From Metarhizium brunneum (taxonomy: Eukaryota; Ascomycota; Sordariomycetes; Hypocreales; Clavicipitaceae), in the NCBI RefSeq assembly GCF_013426205.1, contig NC_089423.1:5642001-5706000 (forward strand): a stretch of DNA of 64,000 bases, written 5' to 3'. A program made the translations under genes and the position numbers. Numbering within the stretch: the stretch's first letter is position 1; every line of letters begins with the position of its first letter. This document shows, piece after piece, positions 22,037-35,160 of this stretch. The notes below the pieces were generated by a model. It was not told where the DNA came from and did not search any database. It saw nothing but the letters and a program-made list of their open reading frames with translations.

Positions 22037-25000
22037 TCACTGTTCATGCCCTGTGCGTGGTTTGTCCACAGATCCAGGTCGTCCTTGTAACTCTGCATCC
22101 GGCCTTGGGGCGAATCGGATCCCTGAGGTGTAGTGGAATAGGTTGTTTTTCGTTTTCGTCGCGCTAGGCAGAGGTGTATGAACCGGAGTTACAGAAGAAG
22201 GCGTCTGAATGTTAGGCGGAAGCCACTTCAGATGCTCGTGCTGCACCATGGTGACAGGTTCAGGTCCTTCTGGCTGATAGGGAATAAAGACGTCGCTGGC
22301 GTCGCTAGCTGGTTGAATAGTAACATGCGGTACATCCGGAGAGCTTCCCGTGGGAATAGACGGAGTCGGCGTAGGCGACGATGTATTAGATGTGTGCATT
22401 TCCTCCACCGGAGTTGAAATTCCTCCACTTAGTGACGGTGTTGGTGGTGCTTCAGGGAGACCAGAAGCTGGCGCCAGTTGAGTTGGAAGCTGCTCCGGAG
22501 CATTTGGTATCGAGGACATGCCTTCAGGTGTAGGTGGTTTCTCAGACTTCACTATGCTCGAATCCTGCCCAAGCTGGCGATGAGGTTCCACGCTTTGTTC
22601 CGGCTTGGCCTTCTGCTTCCCGTCCCTTTGTGCTTTTGTGATCAAGTTGATTCTTATCTTCTTGACACCGTCGGTCAAACTGTCAATATCGCTCTTGGCA
22701 TCGTTACCGACAGCATTGAGCGGTAGTCCCGTAGCCGGCGTCGGCGTGTCAGCCGCGATTGTAGACTGTTTCGCTCCTTTAGCAGGAGTGCTCGCCCTTG
22801 CCGCATTTCGCCCTCCTTTGGGTGCAGGGTCTATTCGGGATGGCACTGCCTGGGTCTTCTTCACGGGAACCTTGTTGCTGCTTTGTGTCCTACCCGCCCT
22901 AGAGTTGGGTCGACTGGCTGTTCGGCTAGGAACAGGCGCCGTGGCTGGGATAGGAGGGACCGGAGGTGGTTCTTCCCTGGGAGGGGACAGATTCGTAGAT
23001 GCCACGCTCAGGCGGCGGCTGGATTTTCTGGCGGACTGCGCTCCAGCTGGCCGAGGCGTACTTCTCCCAGCCTGTGCTCAATGTCAGTATATATGTCGAA
23101 AATGCAAGAAGCTAGTTACGGGCAACGAACCTTTGCTGGAGATGATATTGGTGTGCTCGCGGGCTTTCTTCTTGTCTTCGGTAGCACTTCGCTCATTTCC
23201 TCGTCAATAGGACCGATTGGCCTCGATTTACGTTCGCGTAACGACATTCTTGATAATGATCTCTCAGATCCGGATGGTGTTGGTGGCTGGTTCCCGAGCA
23301 ACAGAGACTGACGATCTCTTCGGGCCCGTGATGCTTCAGCATTGAGATCCTCCGCCGTACAACTGTCTGTTTGACGGTCTGATGGTATCAGAGTTTTACA
23401 CAGTTCCTTCGCAGCTATATGCCAAGGCACTTCAGGAGGTGGGGGTGATGTTGGCCTCTGAGGTACTTTTGAATAGCTGGTAGACAAACCAGAGAGACTG
23501 TTCTTCATCTTGATGGGGTCAGCAACTCTAGCAGTAGAGGCCTGGGTCGGCGATGTGTAGGTCGGAGGAGTAGAGTTGCGTGGTTTTCTTGGTACTGCTA
23601 GAGGCTCCTCGGGTTCTTCGAGGAGGTCCAGCTCATTCGTTGCCCACCATGCTGGGTCGTACATTGACGGCGGTGGTTTCATTATCGGAACCGCGTTCAA
23701 GTTGATAGCTCCGATCCTTTGGCCCATCTCGTACGCGAGCCCGCTAGATTCCTGGTCCGTCTTGATTGTGCTTTGCTCCTTGTCGTGACTACCACTAACT
23801 AGGCCACTCAGATGGCTCATTATTCCTGAGCACAGGGCGCGATCGCTATATCCACCTTCAAGGACGCTGATCACCCGACCATCTACAGCCAGTCCCTCCT
23901 CTGCCGCCAGTTTCACAACATCCTGCGACAGTCTGGCATAGAACTCGGTCGGCACATTCACATGGTGGCGTTGCATTCCCGCGCTCTCCCACTCACTGGC
24001 ATCAAAGCCCGCAGAGAAGAAGACTGCCGCTTTGGGGACTTGGTTTGAGGCACGCAGCTTGGCTGTCTCATTTTTCAAGTACTTTCGTGTCTTTTCCAGC
24101 AGAATAGCATATGTACTTTCGTACAGGGTCCAGAACTCTTGTTCCGTTTTCCAGGATTGTAGGTGGATATTCCAGATGGACTGGCCATGCGCACTATCGA
24201 TACATAGACTCGCGTTCTTGACTTTGTCTTCATCACCCATCTCGCAAGGATAGGAGTTAATGTCGTGCAAGCTAAAGTAGCCTATTGACGTTCTTTTCCA
24301 AGAGGCGTGGCTCTTGTTCGCCGCATTAGCGCGGGCATTGTGCTGCCAAGTAATGGCCTGAGAGCCGTCGCCGTGATGAAGATCAAAGTCAATTATGGCT
24401 GCATGAGTGAGACCATGCTGAAGTGCAGCATGCATGATACCCACATGAACATTGTTCACCCAGCAGAAGCCAGAAGGGTGAGAAGCAGAACAATGGTGGC
24501 CAGGGGGTCTTACGCCGACAAACGCTTTGCGAGGACCAGAGCCAAAGACTGTGTCCACTGCCTCGCACACTGCGCCCAAAGCACCTTGCATGGCATTGAG
24601 AGACTCTTCGCACAGGTACAAATCGCCTTCGTGGAGCTTCTGTGGTGCAGGATGTTCTGGTCCTCGAGAAATGTCAGGCCGTTGCAGCTCCTTTCCTCCC
24701 ATAGCCAATATTGACTCAGCCGAACCGCACATGAGTTTCAATTCCTCCATCCACTTGGTGCCATGTACATTGGTAACTGCTGAAGACAGCAGTGACAGCT
24801 GTCTAGTTGTCTTGTGAATGCGAAAGGGAATGCTGTTGATGTCGGGGAGGTTCCTCTTGGGATGAATAGGCAAGTGACCCTGACAGTGTCGACCACCCAA
24901 CCGTACGTATGCTGTAGATATACCTAGAACAGCAGCCTTGATACGTTCGGGTCGTTCCACAATGGTGCTTAACGCACTTCGGGAAGTTCGAGGGCGGGAG

Positions 25001-25557
25001 AAGCGATGCCCGTATACAGCATCATTGAGAATAACAACAGTGTCTGTTGGTAGCGTAGGAGTAGCTCCATGGTATTCCGCAAGTTCAGCCGCAAAGTAAT
25101 CGCTAGCAATGCTTCTTGCTGTCAGGGGGGGCTTCTCTTCAGGGGGGGTCCTGTTTGCTGGGGATGTTGAGATAATGTGCGATGAGCTCGATCGCCTGGC
25201 CAAAGGTCTTCCAGGCGCGACACCATTCGCAGAATGTAAAGAGTTCATGGAAGCCTTTCGAAGTAGTGGCGGCGTATCAGCATGGGAGGCTCTTCTGGAG
25301 CCTGGTCCATTAGAAGGACTGCGAGAAGGCGTCCGAGGATGAGGTGAGGCCGATGACGATCTTCGAGGTGGCGGCTTAGCGGGAGTTCCCCAGGAGTTTC
25401 TTGGGCTTGGAAGAGGCTTCAGGGTTTGGGGTTCGTTCGTCAAAGAAAGCTGGCTCAGCGACTGTGTCAAACCAGAGTTGTCATCGTTTGCTCTGTTGGA
25501 TGCTGGTGATGCTGGTCCCTGTCGTGGAGACAACGACCCATGAATCGAGTGCGACAT
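22037..25557 (-). CDS. HOS3: HOS3-like class II histone deacetylase
   Basis: A Zn-dependent lysine deacetylase. Exon 1 is 25557-23131 (809 codons) and exon 2 is 23071-22037; a 59-nt phase-0 intron has donor GTTCGT and branch TACTGAC. Total is 1153 residues. Residues 1-150 are Ser/Pro-rich and probably disordered. The deacetylase domain spans about 165-640. It has RPPGHHC (paired catalytic His 354-355), a metal-binding DFDLHHGDG (Asp392, His394), an SAGFDAS motif supplying the third metal Asp, and LEGGY near the end. The short conserved block ERPERIK near 201-207 and the insertion pattern fit the HOS3 branch rather than RPD3 or HDA1. The roughly 500-residue C-terminal tail is low-complexity (P, S, T, K), including the whole second exon. 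It is about 1 kb from the divergently placed side of TGT; it starts with the first ATG of the frame. Confidence 0.9.
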
Positions 25558-26586
25558 TCTGACCTCAATCGACGACGCATGAGAGAGCCAGCGTAGCGTT
25601 ATACAAAAGGCAACAGGCGGTATCGAAGTGTGTCTATCCTATCCGCAGGCCGAAGATTCTAATGAGAGATCGAGGGGTAGCAATTTGGCGTCCTGGCAGG
25701 CAGTCGTTGTTTGTTTTTATTAACTTGATGGTCTGGGCTAATTGCGACCCTGGATCCCCGTCAAACGCCTGGTCAACGTTCCCGTGGCCTGCTGGGGACC
25801 GCGTCTGGCATCCAACAAGTGGGCAGCGCGCGACAGGGACCCGGCGTCACGTGTAGGTGACGTAGGGCCTTGCGGAGTACGGAGTACGAGTAAACAAATA
25901 AACGGAAAAAAGGTGCCAATAATCAATCCAGTCGCATTGTGCGTACAAAGCTGGGCATTGAATTTGTATCAGTAGAGCAATTGCGCAATACTCGTTATTC
26001 GAAGAAGGACATTGTGTCTGTCCCATGTGCTTATATGATGTCTGGTAGCTCAATAAGAATCAGTCTGAACCCCTCCGTCCGCCTGGTTGACACGTGCCCA
26101 TTTACGGGGTCAAGTCCGGTCGGCAGTAACTGTAGTCAATTAACTTATCCAGTTGCCGTTAGGTCACTAATTTCAGTGGCCCATGCATTTACAGGAGGAA
26201 CAATGCATGCCCATGCCCATTGCTCTGCCAAAGAAGGTGCTCTCCACTTCCATGTTCGGAACGTCGCGACAGTTGTCAATTTTAACAAGCTGCATTGTCA
26301 CCTTACAACGGAAGCTACTGCATATTTCAAAAAAAAAAAAAAAAAAAAAAAATAACCAGTCTAAATGTAGACCCAACCGTGGACATGTGAATCACCCTTG
26401 TTTTCAAGCTACATCGCCCCATTCATAAAGTACTTTCCCTGCAGATGTGCCTACATTGCAAACTCCTCCTGCATCACTTATGACTAGCACATAACACAAC
26501 TTGTCAGATCTCTCCGAACCCAAAATTTATATGCCGTCATAGACGAAACAATTATATGCATATGCTTTCTATGTTCCGGTTTCTAT
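25558..26586. other. Intergenic region upstream of the HOS3-like gene
   Basis: About 1 kb between the HOS3-like start and the TGT stop, so it holds the promoter of the former and the 3' end of the latter. A doubled CGGAGTA unit lies at 25873-25888, and a run of 24 A at 26329-26352. No gene is seen. Confidence 0.55.
26329..26352. repeat. Poly(A) run of 24
   Basis: An uninterrupted run of A downstream of the TGT gene, which reads as poly(T) on the TGT strand. It may be a simple repeat or the tail of an old retroposed sequence; nothing flanking it settles which. Confidence 0.85.
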
Positions 26587-27951
26587 TTAACCTTCTACCG
26601 TCAAATCTACGCTCACTTGCTTCAATGCTTCCACCGCCCAGTCGGGATAATCAGTCTTGCTTTCGTACAGGTCCGCGAAGAACTGTCGAATATATGCCGG
26701 AAACCGATCTTCGATGATCGCCTGCCGTACCTCCCTCATCAAATTCAGCTGATACCAAACATTGTGCATCGTCAGCAAATGCGCCGAAACAGTCTCTTTG
26801 GACGTATTGTGATGGACATATGCTCTGGTGATGCCCATGCCGCCCTCTCCTTGCCTGCAGCACATGCATTCACAACCAGGTTCTATCGGCCCAAAGTCGT
26901 TTGCATACTTGGCATTTCGAATGTTCAAGACGCCATGCTTTGTAATGGCGTTGCCAAATCGGGCTGTTCGAGTCGGCCAAACACAGTCAAACATGTCGGC
27001 TCCAAGAGCTACGCTGACAACCAGATCCTCAGGATATCCGATCCCCATGACATATCTAGGCTTCAGGTCTGGTAAGAGGGCCGTGCATGCTTCGACGACA
27101 CGGCAATAATCAGCCTTTGCCTCTCCGCCACTCAGTCCACCAATCGCGATACCAGGCGTATTCCGAGCCAGCATCTCCTTACAACATTCTCTTCGCATCT
27201 CCAGGTCCAAACCGCCTTGTATGATACAGAATAGGTTCTGGCTGTCAGGTTTTTTGTGCGCTGTTATGCATCTGTCCAACCAGCGTACACTGCGTTCCAT
27301 TGCTTCACGCATCCGAACCTTGTCTGGTGAAGTCGTGACCAACACGTCGTCAAGCTGCATAATGATATCGCTTCCTATAGTGTTTTGCAGGGATATTGAG
27401 TGTTCCGGTGTGAGGAGCATAGGAGATCCATCGTGTGGGCTCAGAAAGCGGACGCCTTCCTCAGTGATCTTTGCCAGCTTTAACAAACTGACCATCTGGA
27501 AACTGCCCGGACGTAAGCAACGCTCTCAACTAGACAAGGAATAGCAAGGTACATACCCTCCACTATCTGTTAACAGATTATGTTTCCAGCCCTGAAATTT
27601 GTGTGCGCCACCAATGGCGTCAAGAACCTCCTGGCCTGGCTTCAGTCCCAGGTGATATGTATTGTTAAGACATAGTCTGCAGCCAGTCTCTTCTAGCTGT
27701 TGAGGAGTGATGCCCTTGAGAGAAGCTTGAGTAGCTACAGGCATGAACATGGGGAGTTGAACAGGGCCATGCGGTAATGTCAAATTGGATGCTCGGGCTC
27801 GGGTTGTCTGTTATTAAACATGAGCATCATGCAACGTGAAGGCGGTTTGCAACACAGCAAAAATTTGTATTCAAACAAGTGTGGTACGCACCGAGCAGCG
27901 AGCCACTAGCTCAAATGACAGCGCTGGGGATGAGGAAATATTAGAAGCCAT
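26587..27951 (-). CDS. QTRT1: Queuine tRNA-ribosyltransferase catalytic subunit
   Basis: Exchanges guanine-34 for queuine in tRNAs with GUN anticodons (Tyr, His, Asn, Asp). Three exons: 27951-27892, 27807-27557 and 27502-26587, giving 408 residues, the normal size. The join between exons 2 and 3 (54-nt intron, donor GTATGT) rebuilds the active-site motif LLTDSGGFQ, with Asp101 at the position of the catalytic acid. [13 protein letters not shown] carries the nucleophile Asp276. The zinc site is C-x-C-x-x-C at 314-319, with His334 or His335 after it. The N-terminal exon encodes FELVARCS, and the next begins TTRAR, as in TGT proteins generally. Eukaryotic TGT works as a heterodimer with QTRT2, which is not in this window. 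Eukaryotes salvage queuine and do not make it; budding yeast lacks the pathway. Divergent from MRP51, with 383 bases between start codons. Confidence 0.95.
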
Positions 27952-28334
27952 TTTTGAAACGGCCCTCATTCTCCTGCACACAGAAATTCCTCCACGGCAA
28001 GCGGGTTTCCTCGCTTTCTGGGGTCTTGAGGCTGTCACAGATATTTCAGTCTGAGGTCTAGGTTAGCCAGACCAGACACTTTTGAGTGAACTGGCGACAC
28101 CTTTGGAGGACTTCAGGTGGGTCCCCAGGAATTTTTAGTGCTCTCAGCAGTCGCAAGCCCAGCGACACTTTATACTGGGCCGGCTCATCACCGGCTCATC
28201 CCCACATCTAGGAGCTGTCATAGCAGTCAAGTCCAGCGAATTTTCCTACGATGATCCGACGAGCATATCCTCCTGGGCATCCAAGCACGTCAACGTCAAG
28301 GAATTGAGCCTCCGCACCAACAGCAACGCGCACG
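27952..28334. promoter_or_regulatory. Shared divergent promoter region of TGT and MRP51
   Basis: A 383-base interval separates the two start codons, which point away from each other. It must hold both 5' leaders and both promoters. No TATA box or known factor site was identified with confidence. Confidence 0.5.
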
Positions 28335-29723
28335 ATGGGGGCTCGTGCTGTTTCGCCCGGAGGGGCTTTATTGAGAACATCACGCATGTTCTCAGTACCA
28401 AAACCCCTTCCTGAACCTCCGTCTACCAGCCTTCACATTGGAGATCATAAATCAGCGACTATGACGAGACAATATCCTCAGCATCAGTCAATCACGACTC
28501 CCCTCTCATCACGCGAGAAGGGTGACTGGGGCTACAAGAGACCGTTCCCCTTAAAATCTACAATGACCACGTCGACACCTCTGATCCGAGTTAAAAAGGT
28601 CGATTCTGTCGAGAATGTTACCGATTTCGCGTCAGCTGCGGACCATTCACTGTCGTTGGAGAAGTTCCAGGAGCTGCATGTTGCCATGTCGGTCCCGCGA
28701 GGAAAGATTCCAGGTGAAGCAAGGTCAGCCTCCTTGTGGCCCAAGTCCGTCTTCGAGGAAGAACTTGACTCCACCGAATCTCAATCTGGACGGAGCGATG
28801 ACAAGCGATGGAAATTTCGAGGCCCGTGGCTTGCCAGGATGGGTGAAGGCGAATTCGTCCGATACTTGAGGAAAACAGTGCACCCGAAACGTGCCCAATT
28901 TCGAGCCCTTTTGAAGCGCAAACTTGCCGAGGACATCACCACGAGCCAGAATAAGCTTGCGCTGGAGAAGGGTACGCCCGCACCTCCCAAGGTTGAACCC
29001 CGTGACATTACCGAGGCACACTTTTCGGAGTACCTGCGAACTTTGCGCAATGACCGCACAACATTGTATAGTTTGGTCTCCGAGTTTCTGGATCTAGCGC
29101 CGCTGGCTGTACCTATCGGACTCTTCCAAAGCTTTCAGCATATGAATCCTCCACTGGAGTCTGGAAGCCTTTACGGCAACTCAGGTCCGCCACCTAGTCA
29201 TCCCTCCGCTGGTATTAGCTACCTGCGAACCAACTCCTACATGGAGAACCACCCCGTCTATGGACCCCAAGGGCGACGCACACCTGTTCTGGCGAGAGTG
29301 GTGTACCCAAGGGCCGGGCACAAACCCGCCAAACTTGGTGTTGGCGGCTTTGTAGCAGATGTTCCTATTGGGGATAACGAATTCAATATCCGCTACGGCC
29401 GAGGTAGAACCCAGGCCAACAAGATGCTCAACGGCATCGCTCACCTTGACACTACTACATATGGTGGCGCCAAGGCTTATATCGAGCCTAAAACGGCTAC
29501 TGTAGATCCGAGCGGAAAAGTCGTATTGCAACTTCGCGAAACCCATCCTGAGGCTCAAGTCATTGCTAAAGAGAGTAAAGGCCAGTCACACATTTACCAC
29601 GATGCAGAAACCAAGGCAAAGCAGGCGACGCAATTCCAGGGAGACAAGAGCACAGGCCGACGAATTGAGAGAATTACGGACGAGATATTGAATGACGATT
29701 CTTCAAAGGTTCGAGATTCTTAG
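28335..29723 (+). CDS. MRP51: Mitochondrial small-subunit ribosomal protein Mrp51
   Basis: A component of the mitochondrial 37S ribosomal subunit, which in yeast supports translation of mitochondrial mRNAs through their leaders. One uninterrupted exon of 462 codons. Recognised by the family's conserved N-terminal block: LSSREKGDWGYKRPFP near 57-72 and a VDSVENVTDFASAADH-like stretch near 90-105. The region near residues 40-110 is the most conserved part of this family. The N-terminus is basic and serine-rich with the shape of a mitochondrial targeting peptide. A C-terminal Lys-rich tail follows. The ATG at 28335 is the first in frame and gives the expected presequence. Confidence 0.88.
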   Translation: MGARAVSPGGALLRTSRMFSVPKPLPEPPSTSLHIGDHKSATMTRQYPQHQSITTPLSSREKGDWGYKRPFPLKSTMTTSTPLIRVKKVDSVENVTDFASAADHSLSLEKFQELHVAMSVPRGKIPGEARSASLWPKSVFEEELDSTESQSGRSDDKRWKFRGPWLARMGEGEFVRYLRKTVHPKRAQFRALLKRKLAEDITTSQNKLALEKGTPAPPKVEPRDITEAHFSEYLRTLRNDRTTLYSLVSEFLDLAPLAVPIGLFQSFQHMNPPLESGSLYGNSGPPPSHPSAGISYLRTNSYMENHPVYGPQGRRTPVLARVVYPRAGHKPAKLGVGGFVADVPIGDNEFNIRYGRGRTQANKMLNGIAHLDTTTYGGAKAYIEPKTATVDPSGKVVLQLRETHPEAQVIAKESKGQSHIYHDAETKAKQATQFQGDKSTGRRIERITDEILNDDSSKVRDS

Positions 29724-30223
29724 TCTCAGAGGGCGAGGAGATTTGCGATCGTGATGTCGGCGCAGCAAATGTGATTTTAGGCTGCATATTGACACCAAGC
29801 GGGAGGTCTTTCATGTAAACAAAACCTTGTATAACTATGATATTACCAGAATCAAAATAAAATGTGATAACCGCTTCCAACAGTTTGCGAATCGATTCGT
29901 ACACAAATGACTTGTTTCGAAGATGCACATACTGATTAGGAATTGGCGAAGTCATCAGTGCTACTAGCCCAGGCATGCATGACTCGGGTATGCACTGTCT
30001 GTCGATGGAGCAATCGATAGCACAACGGATACTTGCATAACCAAAGTGCATAATGTATCACGTGAGGGATCACGCACAGGTTCCTCACGAGCCCTAATTC
30101 TCTTAGTGCCCCACCACTAGCCTAAACCACCAAATTTCTATTGCTGAGATCGGAGATTTTGAGGAGCCGACTTTTCTTCAACCCACGCCCAACGACCATT
30201 CCAGCCAATTCAATACCGCCAAA
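29724..30223. other. MRP51 3' end and eS17 promoter region
   Basis: About 500 bases between co-directional genes. A GAGCCCTAATTC word near 30090 resembles the ACCCTAA-type elements found before ribosomal protein genes in fungi. This is inference from position and similarity only. Confidence 0.35.
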
Positions 30224-30843
30224 ATGGGTCGCGTTCGTACCAAGACCGTGAAGAAGTCCGCCAAGGTCATCATTGAGCGGTACTACCCCAAGCTCACTCT
30301 CGACTTCGAGACCAACAAGCGCATCTGCGATGAGATCGCTGTCATTGCTTCCAAGCGCCTCCGCAACAAGGTCAGCACAAACGCAATATCCTCCGCCTTC
30401 GAAAGGAGATGATGAGAGTTGAGAAGGACTAGCTACGGCTGGTATGGGAGAATTGTAAAAGATGGCGATGACTAACTGGCGACGACTAGATTGCCGGCTA
30501 CACCACCCACTTGATGAAGCGTATTCAGCGTGGTCCCGTCCGTGGCATCTCCTTCAAGCTCCAGGAAGAGGAGCGTGAGCGAAAGGACCAGTACGTCCCC
30601 GAGGTCTCTGCCCTCGACTACACCCAGAACGAGTCGGGCCAGCTCGAGATCGACTCCGAGACCAAGGACCTCCTCAAGCACCTTGGCGTATGTTTCTTTC
30701 CTTCCTCTCTACATGTCCAAATTCTAGTGCTGACATGTCATTTTCAGTTCGACTCCATTCCCGTCAACGTCACCCAGGTCACTCAGAACAACCCCAACGA
30801 GCGCGGCCCCCGACGTTTCGGCGACCGTCCTCGCCGCGACTAA
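30224..30843 (+). CDS. RPS17: 40S ribosomal protein eS17
   Basis: Structural protein of the cytosolic small ribosomal subunit. Three exons (30224-30370, 30490-30687, 30748-30843) give 146 residues, the usual length for this protein. It starts [21 protein letters not shown] and continues through [16 protein letters not shown], then [28 protein letters not shown]; these are nearly invariant in fungi. The first intron (119 nt, donor GTCAGC) and the second (60 nt, GTATGT) are both phase 0. The C-terminus is basic ([10 protein letters not shown]). Confidence 0.98.
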
Positions 30844-31322
30844 GTGGGTTAGAAAAGTTTCTTATGATTGTGGGCAATTGGGTTCTTGGGCATTTGGCAT
30901 GGTTTTTGCGTCTTGGCGTCTAAGGACGGTAGTGAGTGCATAGATCTCAAAAGAAAGATCTTCGATCCCCACAAGGTGTCGCTGAACCTCTAGGCATGAA
31001 TGCCCGGAGTGGGATGCTTGATCGCCAAGACTTCGGTCTCTGATATTTGCGCGTGAGGTGCTGGTGTGATGTCTAGCCGGGCTGCATCATCAGTATTAGA
31101 GTCAATGCCAGTGTGGCATTTGACTGGTACGGCTACAATTGGTTCCCTTGTCTTGCGACAAATGCACTTGTCGTTCTCGGAGGGGTACAAAGTCCATCTA
31201 TTGACTTAACCTGAACATCGAAGCCTACATCAACGCCACCCGTTTAAATGCCCCATTTTCCCGTCTCGTAGCGTAGTTTTACATTCGTAATTTCCAAAAT
31301 CTTGGGCGGCATTTGTCAAAGT
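30844..31322. other. Convergent intergenic region between eS17 and RTR1
   Basis: Holds the 3' ends of both genes. No additional gene is seen. Confidence 0.6.
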
Positions 31323-32138
31323 CTACGCCTTTGGCCTGCTCGGTAGGTCAAACCTGTGGCCCTCAACTCTCAAGTGGTCGTCGACAGCCTGCGTCGAGAT
31401 ATCCTCTTGTTTAGGAGCTTTCGTCTCCTTCTCCTTGAGCTCGACGTTGATTTTATCGGCACCATCATCTATTCCACGCTCGCCTCTCTCGAGAGCAAGA
31501 GTTTTAGCATCCCTAACAGCTTGGCGTTGCTCCTCGAGCCTCAGCTCTCCAAGTTGGCGTGCTGTTTTATCTGCCTGCGTTTCTGTAGATTTATCCTCGT
31601 CTAGTAGGTCGATTTGTATATCTGGAATGCCTGCCCTCTCCCAGGCAGCCGTCTCATTCAGCTGGACTTTGACGAAAAGTGCCCTTTTCGCACATGTCGG
31701 GGAACACCACTTCTCGAGGTCCTTGCGCTTCACAATATCGCCACTGCCAGTAAGCTTCCATTCTCCGCCGGTGCCGACCTTTCGTCGGGATCTTGCGCAC
31801 AGGGTATACCCGCATAGTTCGTTGACATTGCGCTCCTCTATCAAATCATCATAATCCGACGGTTGGAAAAGACGAACGTGCGTCTTGAACCCCGACACAT
31901 CGCTCTGCGCAGGATTTGACGCGGAATATGGCGCTGCTCTGACTAGCGGATACTCGGATAAAAGCACTACGCTGTCCAAAATCTCGGCCTCGAGTTCTTT
32001 GCGATGCTGCAGGAGTTTGGCGTGTGCAATGGCAATCTCCCTTGCTTCATTTTCAGATCGTGCGGCTGCGCTGGCCTCTGATATTGAGTTCTTGAGGATA
32101 CTTTTCAGCTGTTTCTGCTTTTGTTCGATGCTGTCCAT
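31323..32138 (-). CDS. RTR1: RNA polymerase II CTD phosphatase Rtr1/RPAP2 family
   Basis: Atypical phosphatase acting on the RNA polymerase II C-terminal repeat and also involved in polymerase import. The Rtr1-type zinc finger is visible as C-x4-C (CGYTLC) followed about 30 residues later by C-x3-C (WCSPTC). Just before it lies a segment SDYDDLIEERNVNELCGY of the kind typical for this family. From the chosen start the protein is 271 residues. The chosen start at 32138 gives MDSIEQ followed by LKSILKNS, which matches the usual N-terminus of the family. The frame stays open upstream to an ATG at 32303, which would add 55 residues of unremarkable composition. A charged, Gln/Glu/Lys-rich coiled region closes the protein. 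Divergent from GAL7. Confidence 0.88.
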   Translation of the reverse strand: MDSIEQKQKQLKSILKNSISEASAAARSENEAREIAIAHAKLLQHRKELEAEILDSVVLLSEYPLVRAAPYSASNPAQSDVSGFKTHVRLFQPSDYDDLIEERNVNELCGYTLCARSRRKVGTGGEWKLTGSGDIVKRKDLEKWCSPTCAKRALFVKVQLNETAAWERAGIPDIQIDLLDEDKSTETQADKTARQLGELRLEEQRQAVRDAKTLALERGERGIDDGADKINVELKEKETKAPKQEDISTQAVDDHLRVEGHRFDLPSRPKA

Positions 32139-34056
<1,918 letters not shown>

Positions 34057-35160
34057 AATGAGACATGAGACATTAAATATATACCCCCTTCCAGCAACAT
34101 GAAATGTGCATGATGAGTCATGACCATCTGGAGGTTAGTCTCTTGCATCTTGCAAAGGCTGCGGGTGATGCGCATAATTGCATTGTGGTCATCTTCAATG
34201 TTCTTGCAACACTGAAGCCTCAGTCGGGTTCAGGACTGGTCGCACCTTCCTCCGTCGTCCCCAGTCAACACTCTAGTAATGCTGGTGGGCGTCTAAGCTT
34301 CCACGTGAGAAGCAGTCGAGATGGTCAGACACTCAGTGCCTCACATGCCTTCCACCTCTCGAGTTTTTTTTAGCCGCTGCTTCTCCAAATCAAACCCTTG
34401 TCCTAGCTCGGCCGTTCCAGCGTCTGACGACTTTGAGACGGCCACAAGCTTGGATGGCAGACAGCTCAGCTCTAGCTCCACCCCGAAACGACAGCACGCT
34501 CAACAACAGCAAGGGCCGTGCAAGCATTGAAGCAAGTCACCCGGTGGGCTTGCTGTGGCTCCATGTCGCTGGCTGATTCCCCCACTCCACCATCACTCGA
34601 AGCTGCTTGAATTATCCAATTCTATGTCCTCAAGCAGTTGTACTCCGTATCTCACTCCCTAGTCAGAGCAGCAAGAGGGTCCCCCGCTGACGTCGACACC
34701 CGCCCGCCATCAGCATCACGCCCAAGCTTTCGTGGACCGGCAACCGGCTACTCTCACAGACGCTGCGCAACGCCTCAGCCTCTTCTGTCTGCTCCGCCTA
34801 CGTCCGCCTCCTCCCAGACCCAGCGTCATATTCTCGCTCTTCTTTCTGAGCCGCCACCCCTTCACCCAATCCTGCAATACCATCACCCGGAGCTCCGTGC
34901 TCGACATAGTTGCTCTGAGGTAGTTGGACGACACTGCCTTCTTTGTCTGTGCCTGGGCTTACAGCGCTTTCCCAGCAATACCCCCCCGCTTCTTCAAAGC
35001 TGACGAAAGCACTCTCGACTCTCCGCATCATTCATCGCATTGCCGCCCCACACCCGACAACAAGAAATCGCTGCTCCGTATATATCGATCAACGGTCTCA
35101 TCTAGCCGCGGCAGACGTGTCACAGGGCCGCCTGTGTCGCGGGACATATCCTACACCGCC
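34057..35160. other. GAL7 3' end and BBC1 promoter/leader
   Basis: 1.1 kb with no supported gene. The last roughly 240 bases are open in the BBC1 frame but contain no in-frame ATG. They are pyrimidine-rich and look like a long leader. A TACTCCGTA word is at 34641-34649. Confidence 0.5.

Noticed and set aside
22605..23210. 201-codon plus-strand frame opposite the HOS3-like tail
   Set aside because: Antisense to a low-complexity coding exon whose splice join is well supported. Its hydrophobic look comes from complementing Ser/Pro/Lys codons.
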